From Hirudinaria manillensis (lineage: Eukaryota > Annelida > Clitellata > Hirudinida > Hirudinidae), in the NCBI GenBank assembly GCA_034509925.1, contig CM067532.1:10164680-10228679 (forward strand): a DNA stretch of 64,000 bases, given 5' to 3'. The translations under genes and the position numbers were made by a program. Shown piece by piece: positions 1-14,700 of the stretch. Under the pieces are notes generated by a model. That model did no database searches, had not been told where the DNA came from, and saw nothing but the letters and a program-made list of their open reading frames with translations. Every line of letters begins with the position of its first letter. The stretch's first letter is position 1.

Positions 1-181
1 GATGATGATTATAGTGGTGATGATGATGATGATGATTATGGTTATGGTGGTGGTGATGATGATGATTATGATTATGATGATGATGGTGGTGGTGGTGGTG
101 GTGATGATGATGATTATGGTGGTGGTGATGATGATGATGATTATGGTGGTGGTGGTGATGATAATGATGATGATGATGATG
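1..181. repeat. Imperfect (GAT)n microsatellite
   Basis: Nearly pure GAT/GGT triplets from the window edge, probably in an intron of the furin-like gene. Its apparent reading frames are low-complexity artefacts. Confidence 0.9.
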
Positions 182-403
182 AGCTGCATTTTAGCCATTT
201 CGATTGTTAATTGCTGCGTTGATGGTTAAAGGTTGACCTTGAAATTAGTGAGGGACGAATTGTTCGATTTGGAATTAATTTTTAGGGATTTTTTAAAAAT
301 ATTTATAAAACTATTTTTTTTATATCGAAATTAATTAATTTCAGTTAACTGGACTTGTTAATTGATTTTATTATAAAATTATTAATGAATTAATTAATTG
401 CAG

Positions 404-561
404 TCCTTACCTGACCTGGAGGGATCTCCAGCACATCGTGGTGTTGGCTGCAAAGCAAGCGAATCTGGTCAGCGATGATTGGCACTTCAACGGGGTAGGG
501 AGAAAAGGTGGGATTTGAACCCGTGTGGGGTGCCTTTCACTTTATGGAATCATAACTGGTG

Positions 562-592
<31 letters not shown>

Positions 593-745
593 TAATAATA
601 ACAATAATAATAATAATAATAATTGGTAATGATAATGTTGGAAAAATGATGATGATGATGGAATGATGACGACGACGATGAGAATGGACGAGTTCATTCG
701 GGCCGAGGTACATGGTACAATTTTCCCGAATTAATTAAAAAAATA

Positions 746-785
<40 letters not shown>

Positions 786-1745
786 GACATGGATTCTATC
801 TCGTCGTGAGGTCAGAAATGTGGATTCTGAAATATGGAATCGGTGCTTTATGGAAGTTGTGAGACTTCTGCTGTCCATTAGCAGTCGTTATCCATTATCA
901 ACATGTCTGACCGAGAGGAAGTTGGCATCGGTGGTGATGATGATGATGATGGTTTCCATGGGAACTGACCGACAGCAACTCCAGAGCAGTCGCTTCAAAC
1001 GAGACCAAAGACCTCGGGAAGCATGCATTAAATATTAGACGGATGATGACTCGTGGACTGTCCTGGCGGTGACGACGACGACGACGATGGTGGTGGTGGT
1101 GATGATGATGATTGTAACGAAGATATGTTTGGTGACTTGATTGATGATGATGATGATGACATCAATGATAGTAGCAATTAGTAGTATTTATTTATTAAGT
1201 TATTAATTTATTATTATTTATTATTAAGTTAATAATTAATTTATTATTAACTTTTTCCTTCCTTCGTTCGATCGATCGATCAGTCAGTCACCACTTTGGC
1301 TTCGGTCTGATGGACGCAGGGTCCATGGTTGACTTGGCAGAGAATTGGACCAACGTGCCTCAGCAGAAGAAATGTGAAGCAACTTACAGGAACATACCAC
1401 ACAAGTAATCGATCGTATAATAATAATTATATAATATTTATATATTTATTAGTTTATATAATATATAATATATATATACTAGTTTATATATTATATATAA
1501 TATATATATATTGGTTTATATAATATATACATATTAGTTTATATAATATTTATATATTAGTTCATATAATATACAATATTTATATATTAGTGTAACATTT
1601 TATTATTTACTTTGTTTAATTTTTTAAATAATTTTTATTAATTTATTAGTCACTTGTAAAGTAATATCAATATCTAAATGGCATCTAAGATGATAAATTT
1701 TAAATATTTTTGTTTCTGTGTTTTTATGTAGCTTCCATAAAGATA

Positions 1746-1801
<56 letters not shown>

Positions 1802-1907
1802 GCCATTAATGTTATTATTATTATTGTTGTTATTATTATTGTTATTGTCATTAATGTTATTATTATTATTGTCATTATTTTTATTATTATTATTATTATT
1901 GTCATTA

Positions 1908-1956
<49 letters not shown>

Positions 1957-2236
1957 GCATGTGCTTGTGTAATGGCGAACATTATAATTTGAAAATATTT
2001 CCCAAAACGTCCTCAGTAAAGTTTAAAACGCGAGTCCTGGAAGTCCCTCGTAATTCCCGGGAGCCATAAATAACTTTTCGAGACAATTTCGGAGACACTT
2101 TGCGATGCTCGCTTTTATGCTTAAAAATGATTCTCCTTTTTATTTTAAGTCCAACAATTTATCATATTTTTGAAGAAAATTTATTTCAATTTTTCTTTCC
2201 CTTTTTCTTTTCCTGTTGCCATTATTATTATTATTA

Positions 2237-2270
<34 letters not shown>

Positions 2271-2294
2271 GTGTTATTATTATTATTAGTGTTC

Positions 2295-2330
<36 letters not shown>

Positions 2331-2717
2331 TCATTATATATTAGTGTTATTATTATTATTATTATATTATGGTACGTTTGAAATCACCCTGAAGTGATTA
2401 TGACCTGCTACTAAACGTTCAAACATCTCACCCTCGGGACTTCAAAAATTCCCGCAGTCGTCTGCAAAGTGCACTCAAGTGACCCTCTCGAGTGAACTTC
2501 AAAGGTCATCTCTGACCATTTATGTGGCGCTCGTTTACAATGTTTCGATGCGAACGAAGTCGTAAAAAAAAAGTCCGTCATCGTCCGATGGATGGATCGT
2601 CGTTCGAAAAAGAGGTTCTTTGGACCTCGCAAGACTTTGCTTTCATCTGCTGAGATCTGTTATGTTATAGATATGTTCTAGCTGTGGGGTCCACAATGGT
2701 CTAAAACATTATAGTTG

Positions 2718-2751
<34 letters not shown>

Positions 2752-4047
2752 AATCATTATTATTAGCTGCTAGTTTAGTTTAGTATTTAGTTTAATAACC
2801 ACAAAATCTGTTACATTCTAACGACGACAACAACTTAACCACCGTTCTCGTCTCCGCGGCAACAGAGGTCTGAGGGTCAACAGCAAGATCGAACTCTCCA
2901 TGCCGAGCAGCGGATGCCAGGCCAGCAGTTCCTACCCGAACGAGAAGGTGAGGTACCTGGAGCACGTTCAGATCATCATCACGCTGACTGCCCAAAGGAG
3001 GGGGGACCTCGAGATATCCCTGACCTCCCCGTCCGGCACTCGGTCCGTCATGCTCGCTCGACGGCCGAGGGACGACAGCGGCGACGGATTCAACAACTGG
3101 ACTTTCATGACCACCCACTGCTGGGGCGAGAATCCGGTCGGAACGTGGAAACTGGAGATCAAGAACACGTACAGCATCTGTGAGTTTACGTTTGTCTTTT
3201 TTGTTTGTTTGCTTCTTTGTTTACTTAAGTGTAGTTGCAAAAAGCAGACCGTTTTGAAATTATTTATTCCGACCTTATACGTATAATTTATTAATAAATG
3301 GTTTAATAATTGTAAAGTTTTTATAGCCCAACTCTACCGCTGGACCCTGGTACTTTACGGCACTTCCGAAAGACCCTACGACGCCTCCGCCCTCGGCCTC
3401 TCGTCCAATCAGGCGAGACATGCCAATCCGGGTCGCCATTGGCAACACTCGCAGAACCTCCACGACGTTCAGTGGATGTCAGCGCATCACCAAGGTAGGA
3501 GTTGAATGCCAGGCATAAGGGTTCAATCCGGTCGTATCTCTATTCGGTGTTAATAATAATAATTATAATAGTTATAATAATAATAATAATGATGATGATG
3601 ATACAGCAATAATAACAATAGTGGAATCGACACTTTTGTATTAATAATAATAATTATAATTCTTATTATAATAATGATAATATAGCAATAATAACAATAG
3701 TGGAATTGACCTTTTTGTGACACTCGTTTTTACTTTGCTTACTTTCAGGCTCGTCTCAAAACAGAAACGCTGGCTACCAAAACAACAACAACAACAACAA
3801 CAACAGGTCACACTACAAGCCAGGCCAGCGAAGCCACATGCAGTCGAAGATCAGACACGAGAGCCACCACTTTGTTGAATCCAACCCCCACTCGTCCTAC
3901 TCGTCCTCCTCCTCCTCCTCGTCGGCGTCGTCGTCTCGTCGTCGAATGTCGTTGTCTTCGAATGTCGGCGTCTGCTTGGCCGTCGCTCTAGTCGCCGTAG
4001 CTCGTCGTTGGCGGATCGTCGCAGACGACTTTCCGCTCGTCACGTGA
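404..4047 (+). CDS. FURIN-like: Furin-like proprotein convertase, 3' part (5 exons)
   Basis: Exons read as 404-507, 1284-1404, 2866-3179, 3327-3494 and 3749-4047, all with GT-AG borders and matching phases. The gene begins upstream of the window. The first two exons encode the end of the subtilisin-like catalytic domain (LTWRDLQHIVV, NGVGRK, SHHFGFGLMDAGSMVDLAENW). The next two give the P domain (YLEHVQIIITLTAQRRGDLE, FNNWTFMTTHCWGENPVGTW, RWTLVLYGT), which family members need for folding and activity. These enzymes cleave precursors after paired basic residues in the secretory pathway. The visible part is closer to furin than to PC1 or PC2. The last exon has no Cys-rich repeats: it encodes an Asn run, a Ser run and a short hydrophobic stretch (VGVCLAVALVAVA) before RRWRIV and the stop, perhaps a weak membrane anchor. 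The catalytic Asp, His and Ser lie outside the window. Confidence 0.9.
1747..1956. repeat. (TTA)n microsatellite in furin-like intron
   Basis: Long ATT/TTA run interrupted by GTTATT and GTCATT variants, inside the intron between the exons ending at 1404 and starting at 2866. Shorter TTA blocks follow at about 2221-2365 and 2717-2765. The rest of this 1.46-kb intron shows no exon. Confidence 0.9.
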
Positions 4048-5043
4048 TCGGCCGTTATGAGGCTGTTGTTGCTTTTGTTCTTGTTGAAGTAAATTTTGTA
4101 AAGAAACAACAACATCCACCTTTTGCATTCTCGGCTTTCAAAGGTGCCCCGGAAGCACCCGGAATGACCTGGAATGACCTTGAATGACCTGCAACCGGGG
4201 ATGACTTGGTAAAAGTCTCAAGAGTTTTGTACGTCACCGTTGACTTCTTCCTGTTCGCTACTGTTTTTATTATTATTTATTATTTATTTTTATTATTTTC
4301 GTATTTTGAACGAAAAAGTACTTGAAATTCGATCTCCTATCGCCAATGAGGAGAGGAACCTGCGAGTTTGAAACAACATTCCAAAAGTGGACGACTCTTA
4401 TTCTTATTCTTATTATTTTTTTTATTTAATTATTTTATTTCTCTACAATTTAAATTTTAAATCGAAAAAATATTCTCCCGCCGACCTCTTGAAAAATTGA
4501 GTCTTCGTCTGCCGAGCCGATGAAAGAATTTGTAAATTTTACTCGTTCTATTTTATTTAATTTTTACCGATTAAGACTTTGTTTTTGTTGCTAAACACAC
4601 GTTGTCATGACGACCGTAACTCGTAAGAAAATCGTAACGAAGATGTAAACGGAGGAGAACACGAGGTCAAGTTTCGAGATTTTGGGTGCCAAGAGGCTGG
4701 TTATATAGTTTAAAATGAGATTAATGAACAGTTCATAAATGGTGACCCTTATTATAATAATAATAATATTTAATGTTTTATCATTGTATTTATTGTTGCC
4801 AATCCGCGTCTTTCCAGGGCACCATTGGTCACCTCAGCACAGGTGGATTCCTGGACCTTTTCCTTTTGCTCCTAAATTATAGAATATAAATTATTTGGTA
4901 AATAATCCCGCAGTGTAATGCCATGTAATAGATATTAATGTTTAATATTTTATAATTACTCTCATAAATAAATAATTAAGTCACGAATAGGGTAAAATGG
5001 TACACAACGTAGTCTGGTCAATTATACAAGCAGCTGTATCTTG
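4048..5043. other. Convergent intergenic spacer, furin-like and ASPDH 3' ends
   Basis: No coding exon is seen on either strand. The stretch must hold the 3' UTRs of the two convergent genes. A minus-strand AATAAA (plus-strand TTTATT at 4789-4794) lies about 250 bases past the ASPDH stop and could be its poly(A) signal. A 10-base motif related to GGAATGACCT repeats three times near 4161-4190. Confidence 0.5.
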
Positions 5044-6739
<1,696 letters not shown>

Positions 6740-8722
6740 GATGAGATTTTTCCAACACTTGCAAGTACTTTGCGGAGCTATCGAAGTGCAATTTCCAATA
6801 AAAAAATTAATAAAGAATCTTAGAGTCCACGCAAAGCATCCACGGCTTTAAAGCCGGAGACGTAGCAAGTTTTGTCTTCGGAACTATGCACTTTGAACCT
6901 TTTATGCCGACTGCTCCTGCAGATGCATAGCAAAGTGAATGCCTGTAAGTCTAAGAAACAGCAAATACAAGATGCTGCTTGGAAAATTTAAAAATAATTT
7001 AAAAGACACTCCTAAATTTAAAAAAAAAATACATTCAAAATATGTAATAAATAATATATTCATTCATTGTTTTCTACTTCAAACCTTCGGTGCAACCCAT
7101 CCCCGATAACTAAAGCAGACGACATTTTGCATTCTCGAGTTCTATGGCTCGTTTATCGATAGGTTTTTTGATTGCATACTTCGACAAGTAAATTACTTTT
7201 AATTGATTATTAAATTTCTATAATTTAGGTGACGAAATACAAATCAACAAATTTGGAGCAGGAGACTTAACAGCCAAATCGAAAACATAATCAAGATATA
7301 GTGAATTGTTTGTTTCAGTATTAAGGTGATTTCTTTCAATTATGGTACTTTTAAGAAGTTAAGTTTCACCTCATTAACGCCCTTGCAATCTCCACTCCCT
7401 AGTTACAGTAGAAATTAGCCACTAGAAGAAGCAAGACGAATCACAAGATGCAAATTGGGAATTTTTAAAATCCTCTAAAAGATATTCATGAATTTCAGAA
7501 AAAATTCATCCAAACCAGAAGAGCTCCAGTCACGGCGAAAGCAGACAACGTCCTACAGCTCGAATTCTGTGGATACTCATCGCTTGTGCTTCTGGCGATT
7601 AATTTTGGTTAGTTCTCACTTACATGGTGTTTGTAAATGCTTTGGAGAGGAATAAAGACACGAAATAGAAAAAAGTGAGCAACAACGACATCAAGTCAGG
7701 ACGAACGAAACGCGAGACACTTTTGGTGAGAACGTGTCTGACTGCAATGTAAGCTAAAAACCCGTTCATGCCAACGTCATTTGCAAATTAAAAGACCCAT
7801 AAGGCTTACAAAGTATTTTTCTCAGATCATCTATTGTAAAGAAATAAATGAGATGTACATTACATCGACGTCAGAGTTTCCAGTTAATTCGCCATCGCTA
7901 ATTCCTAAAAAAGACGTTCCTGCTCTTTCGAGCAAACTCTAGAAGTATTTTGGGGACAGCAAAACATCAATAAATATGATCATGTCACGCCCACATAAGC
8001 AGCAGATTTTCTGTGGTAAGCATTCGACTGTCCTTGTAAAACCTATGACAGTAAAAATTGCAAATCCTGTGAGATGAATGGCACAAGCAGCTTTTCAGCA
8101 GAGAGGATGATTGTGTTGGAACAGCAGAATAAGTAAAATGGCCATAGTGACGAGAAACAAATAATAAAAATCAGAGATGAAGTCATAAATGCACGAAATT
8201 TTGATAATTTTGGGTGTTTGCATTGAAGAATTTGAACTGCACGGCTTCTTAAAATCCAACTTAGTTAGGCGATTTTTCCATCAGGGTCGACATTGCATTG
8301 ATAAGTAGAAATAAGTGGAACCGATAAAAAATTCGAACCACACTCGAGAGTAAAGATACCGACTCTGCCCAAACTCAGATCGACGTAACTCTAACAGATG
8401 CTTGCCCTGAAAGATCTGGCAACGGATAGGCATCGAGGGACGAAATCTGTCTAAAGAAAGTAATTCGAACGAGTATTTACATCATTTCATATTCAGAAGG
8501 TACACAGGATCTTTCATTAAGGCATAAAAAAACGTTACACTTCGAGGGAGTGAGCGAACATCCCTCTTACAATATAAAAGACATCCGTTCGAACTTCATG
8601 GGAAAACACTAAATGCAGTTAAAAACAATATATATATATATATATATACGAACACAAAGTGAAGAAAGAGTTTCGCAAACATCTGCAGCGCTGTCTCAAC
8701 AAGTGAACAAGTGCCAAGGTTT
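6740..8722. other. Spacer between ASPDH start and slingshot stop
   Basis: The two genes are tandem on the minus strand, so this holds the slingshot 3' UTR and the ASPDH promoter. No exon is recognised. The only repeat is a perfect (TA)n run at about 8627-8648. No clear TATA box is seen upstream of ASPDH. Confidence 0.5.
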
Positions 8723-11700
8723 TCAACTACAGAGCAGGGACTGATCCGCATGGTACGTCGGCGTAGGCGGCTTGCTGCAGGAGGTCGGACGGTTTCCGTC
8801 GGCCGGAACGAAGGCGTCGCGATCTTTGCCGAGGAGGTCTTCCTTCGTCGGAGACTTGCAAAGCACGGGAGTGACGCACTCGACGGAAGCCAGGTCGGAA
8901 GGGGCGATCGAGAAATTACATATCGACCTTTTCAAAGGAGTCGCAGACGAGAACCCCTCCGGCCCGAGTCTGGCGAGTTCGCACGAACTTTTGGACGTCG
9001 TAAGATTAACGACTCCCAGATGGCGAGGTCGTCTTGCAGGCTCGATGTCGGGAGGAGGGACCGTGCCAAAGATTGGCTCGGCTCGAGGCATAACAATAAC
9101 TGGAGATTTAACTTTTTTCATACTTTTCTGGCAGACCGCTTGTAAAGCTTTAGAACTGATGCCATTTTCTTTTGGTAAAATTAGGTTTTCTGCTACCTTT
9201 GGATATTGGTGCTCGTTCTGCATCCTGTCGCTCTTTTGGAAGTGGAGTTCTCTGGAGGAGTCGCCTCGTCGACCCGAATTCCTGCGAGCGGTTTCCTCCC
9301 CTAAACCTTTGCGTTGCGACTCCAGATGAAGAGAAGATACCGAGTCGGAACAATCGTCGACTTCGGATCGCATCTCGTCTCGGAGATTCGTCGTTCCTCC
9401 AGCAACTCGGCTCTTGCAAAATATTTGTGAACTCTCTCCAGAAAGCACGGAAAGATCCGTTCCCGAGCTATTGCATCTTCCCGTGCAGAAGTCTGGTCTG
9501 AGTCTGATCGTTTCATTTTCAGTTTCTACATTCAGGCATACGCTGCTGTGTCTGTTAGGAGTCACAGATCCTTTGCGAGGAGGGTTTGCATTGTCATTGT
9601 TGCTGGAAGAGTTGTCCGATGCGGATGTTTCGTTGAAGTTGAGACTTCTTTTGCAACTAAGTGACGGCAATATGGCCGTCCAATTTTCGTTTCCTGAAGT
9701 GCTGAATCTGAAGGGATTGCACTTGGAGTTTGGTAAGCTTTTTTGGCTGCTGATGCTAGTTTTTTGTGCAGAGTGTGAATTCTCTTTGTGATGATTAGAG
9801 GTTCCCTGTTGTTCGTTGTTGCTTGTTCGAAGTGTCGCATCCTGAAAACCTGAAACACAATATAAACAGAAATAGATGTCATTATTTCTGTATTTAATTA
9901 ATCATTCAGACAAAAAATACTTCAATGTTTACCTTTTCTTGATTTCAGAACTTCTGCCTTTCTCTGGATTTCACAATCATAACAGTTTCTGGAACTCAAA
10001 AGCTCACCACAGTCCGTAATCGAAGAATTTATGACCGAAGACATGTCGACAGTGGACCTGGAATGTTTCCTGAGATGACTGTCTTGATAGGCAGGCTTCA
10101 AATGATAGCACGATAATTCATGGCCGTCCATTGCGTTTACCATTCTTTCGCTGCATTCTTCCTGGTTCTTCGAAAGGGGATAAGTCTTTCTCTTGTCTCC
10201 GGCAAACTCTTTAGTTTTTGATCTCTCCATCTTGAAACTGGACGACCTGTGAATGGTCGGTGACACGGACAGCCTTTCGCTTGCATTCTTGCCCTGCCTT
10301 CTGGAAGATAACGTGGAACTGGACATTATCCTTTCGCGATTCTCGATCTCGTGCTTCGTCCTCTTCACTTTTCCGGGAGTCAAATCCGCCAGCAAGGACC
10401 TCTCCGACCCTCGGAAAGCCTCCGTTCCTTCGGGGCTTCCGTCGGTCTCTCTCCGGTCTCGATCGGCGTCGGCGCCGTCCGACGGTTCGTCTCTTATCCA
10501 AAAATTGTCGGGTCTCACCCTCAGAGAAAACGATTCCTGCTTCTTCGGCGAGCGTCCGGAGGTCTCGGAAAACGGAGGGCGGAGGTTCGTCTCGTCTCGA
10601 GCCAAAATCCTGCCGAAATCGTCTCGGGGAAGCCCGGACTTCGGCGACACGGATCTCGACCTCGAATACGAAGACGTCTTCCCCATCCAAGAAACTCTCT
10701 CGGAGTTTTGCTCGGAATCGTACACCGAGAGAAAAGACTTGGCTTTGGAGAGGACTCTGCCGGACTTCTCTCGAGGGAAGCCGTACCCGGTCGAGCCCGA
10801 TCTCGTTAGCCGTCTGCAATCTCCCGGACTGCTCTCGAATACGTTCGTTTCGTCCGACGACGTAGAAGTGCAGTGAGTTCTCTTTCTGTCGTGCCTGTTG
10901 ACATTTGCTTGTTATTTAATATTTAATGTGATATCGATCACTAGCTGCTTAATTTCTAAAGTTATTTTGGGTTCGATAAAAAAAACCTACGATTTCGTTG
11001 CTCGTTCGCTGCAACAGTTCTTTGCCAAAGGAACGTGTAATTGTGAAACCTCTGCAACGTAAAATACTGACATTGTTAAATCCATAGATTTTTCGACGTG
11101 AGACACAAAACAAGGGACTTTACCCATGTCGTTAGATCTCAGTTGATCGCATGAAATGGTGGATGAAGATGGGGACGAAGAGGAAGAATTGCTTCCTGGA
11201 GAAAACTTAGAACCTAATGCCAGGGGCCTGACCTGAGATGTGGAAAGTGTCTCTTGGAGATCGACAGAAGAGGAGGATTGCCAGAGTCGACTGTGTCTCT
11301 GCTTGCTGCAAAGGGTCACAGTTCCATCAAGAATAACACGCGATTTAATCACTAACCCTATCCCATAACATCCTTAACCCTAAATTTAAAAAAAAGGCCT
11401 CGCACGACTCGCCTGGCGTCGAGGATGCCTTCGTAGATCTCGAGCTGCTTCCGGAAACCCTTGTTGGGTTGGATGCAACTCCTCTTTGACCTGACGTGCT
11501 TCGTGGCTTCCTGGAGATTCATTTTCATCTCCTTCATGACAAACGCTATCACCTGCGAGAAGGGACGTGGCATCGACTCGCTTACAAAATTGCGATTCTC
11601 GAAGGTCACGGACGATCGCGAACGAATTTTTCTCGGCTTACCGTGGATGCCGACCTGCTGACTCCCATCTTGCAATGGACGAGAACTTTGGAATTGTTGT

Positions 11701-14700
11701 CCCTGTCGAAGAAAAATCAAAGACCGGTCAGTTTGGTCAGTGGGTGCAAAGTTCACGCTACCAAATTAGTTGATCATCCAGGTACCTTTTTAAATTTAAA
11801 ACAATTGACTATTTGAATGTAATTATTAGTCTTGAGGTAATGTCCATAAATTGTTGTTTATCAAAATGTTTTCAAAGTGCGACCTAATTTTGCTAGTCGT
11901 ACCCCTCGAGTTCATTAGGTTCATAAAAGCCGCATTTAATGAGCAGCAGATTCTAAGGCGACAAACATGCTTGTTTTGTTGTTGCTGCTTTTCAATCTCT
12001 GTCTATAACGAAAACGAAAGCCAGAAAAAATTTGTTCCCAGGCACGAGGAGAGCAAAAAATGAGACCAAGAGAGAGAATGTACCGGACGAACCAAATGTT
12101 TTGGAAGATGGAGATAATAGCATGATTGCAGCGCAGCCGTAAAAACACAACATGCAAACCCCCCCAAATTCGGTTTAAAAGTTACTTTCATTCTAACCCT
12201 TAGATGAAAATCTTGAGCTTTTTGAAGCTCAAAATAACAGAGCAGGTAAAAGATACAAATACAAAGAAACAGAGAGAAAGGTGGACGGGGACAAAGAAGT
12301 ACAAAAGAGCAGGATAGGCAGACGGATAGAGAAGGAGTGAGAGAGAGAGAGAGAGAGATGGAGAAGACGCTGCACCAAGACACCAACCTGGCTTTGGAGA
12401 TGAACTTGTGCGTGTTCTCCCAGTGCTTGAGCAGATCCGAGTCCTCCTCGTCGAAGATCCTCACGTTGTGGTACTCAAAAGTGTCGGGGTAGAAGTTGGC
12501 TATTTCTCTCGTCACGTTCAGTATGTAACCGACCCTGTGCGGGAAGCAAATATTTAATAACAACGTTAATTATTATTATTGTTCTTACTATTATTATATG
12601 AATATTATTATGACTATTGTTATTATTATTGTCATTGCTATTATTATTATTATAACTATGATATTGTTTTAGAAAATTGGGGAGATTATTATTATTATTG
12701 ATGTCGTTGTAAATTACTCTCGAGCATTACAATTGACTGAGTGCACTAAAAAAGGTGAAATGATAATGGCTCATTCACATCAATCTGAGACCTCTTCCCA
12801 AGGGAATAAATGCATTTTAAAAGCTAAACCAACTTGTTGCTCTGCAATTCCTCGAGATTCGAGGCGTTCCACTCCGACCCGAGGTAGAGGTAGGGGAAGA
12901 TCTCCGAGGGGGCGTCCATCTGCCTCATGATGACGATCATCTCGTCGTCTATGAACCTTTTCCAGGTGTACAGACTGATGCCCAGGTCTTCCTCCAATTT
13001 CTCTCTCAGCTGGAGATGAAAAATGTGAACTTCAACCTTTATTTATCCGGGGTACTAGTAAGACAGTGATGATGATGATGATGAAGATGGTGACTCACAT
13101 ATTTACTAGTGACTTCTTCCAAGTCTACAGTCATCATGACCTGCTTGAGTTTTGTTCGAATGGTCTTCTCCAACTGAACGTTTACTGGCCTCTCTGCACT
13201 GAAAACAATGAATGCTTGTCAACTACTGTGACGGTGACGTGAAGAATTATTATTCTCGTCATCGTTCTTATTGTTATTATTTGATCATAATCTTTGTTTA
13301 TTTTAGGGTTGCACAGTTTAATGTATTATTCTTTCGGTATTCTCAAAGGGCCTCCGTGCAAGTCACGGTACGACCCCCTCAACTTCCCGCGTCTCGAAGT
13401 CAGAAACGAAACCAACGGCCGAGGGACGGATAGACGATGAAAAATGAAGAGTTGTTGATTGCAGGTTGGTTGGGCAAAGTGAAAAACAAGAGAACGAATA
13501 ACCTTAAAACGTAAACAGTTCAAAAGAATTTTCAGCCTGTACGGCTCTTTGTCGTGTGAGAAACCACCAAAATTACACGGAACACTCATCCAAGCTTTTT
13601 AACGTTGGTCTAGCAAAAGACAAAACTCTTATTGGCAGCTATTTTTGGTACCTAACCCTGTCCTGATGCCCTGGAAATTTATGGGAGCCAAGAAAAAAAC
13701 ATGCTTCTCTTGAACGCTTCTCCTGTGCCGATTCACTTAATCTGCCATTTTGGGTATTTGTTATTATTCCTGATCCTGTCTGCCAATTAGGTCTACCCTA
13801 CTTAAAGTGCCATTTTAAATATTTTTTCTCATAATTAATTATTATACCACAGTAACTTCAAAGGTCTCTGATACTTCATACTCAAATTTGCATGTAAGCC
13901 AAGTATAATGTTTAAGTTATGTAGTCATGTTTAAGAAGATAAAAACAAGTCTCCTTGTGAATATGGCACCTATTAATTGATAAACTACCATCACTGTTTC
14001 TGAGAAACAGAATTATGAACAATCATTTCATTCAAATTTTAGATAAATTATTTCACAATTAACACTTTCAAACACCATAAAAAAAAATGAACAATTACAA
14101 CAACAACAACAAATCGCTTGAAAACAACCTATCATTGTGCACCACAAGTGTACAACATCTAAACGAGACTACGTCTTTCTGCATGACACGATCGTCACGA
14201 ATGGCAAGGTGACCATTCAATAGCAGCAAGCCATTCAGATTCTGACACCAGAATCGTACACGATTTGTCATCGAAGCTGGCAGGGTGGTGCTGCCATAAC
14301 ATAACATTAATAATTACTTAAATAATTAATACACGATATAATGCGTTTACATATAATACATATTACTGGTTAAATGTGTTAATTTTTATAAATAGTTTTT
14401 AGATAGATCTCCATTTCTCAACACAAGATTAATAACAATAATAATAATCAATAATAAGTAGTGCTATTATTAAGCTATTCATGAATAACACGACCAAGAT
14501 CAAAGAAATCAAGGCGTGTGGTGGGTTCTAAGACCTAACCTAAGAGTTTAAATATGCAAAACGAAATCATCTTTAAATGGGTTGAAACGTAAAGGCGACG
14601 ATGACAATGACGACTCGGTTGTCATGGCCACCAACGTCATGACTACCCACGTCATGGCTACCCACGTCATGGCTACCCACGTCATGGCTACCCACGTCAT

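Noticed and set aside
508-540. tRNA-like GGTTCAAATCCC on the minus strand next to a furin-like donor
   Set aside because: No A-box or cloverleaf upstream; an isolated B-box match.
1710-2069. Leu/Ile/Asn homopolymer reading frames in TTA/GAT repeats, and similar frames at 52341-52679 and 50331-50552
   Set aside because: They are translations of microsatellites in all frames, without other coding signal.
10253-10876. Plus-strand frames of about 200 residues opposite slingshot
   Set aside because: Antisense shadows of the Ser/Arg-rich slingshot tail exon; the minus frame connects by good splice sites to conserved exons.
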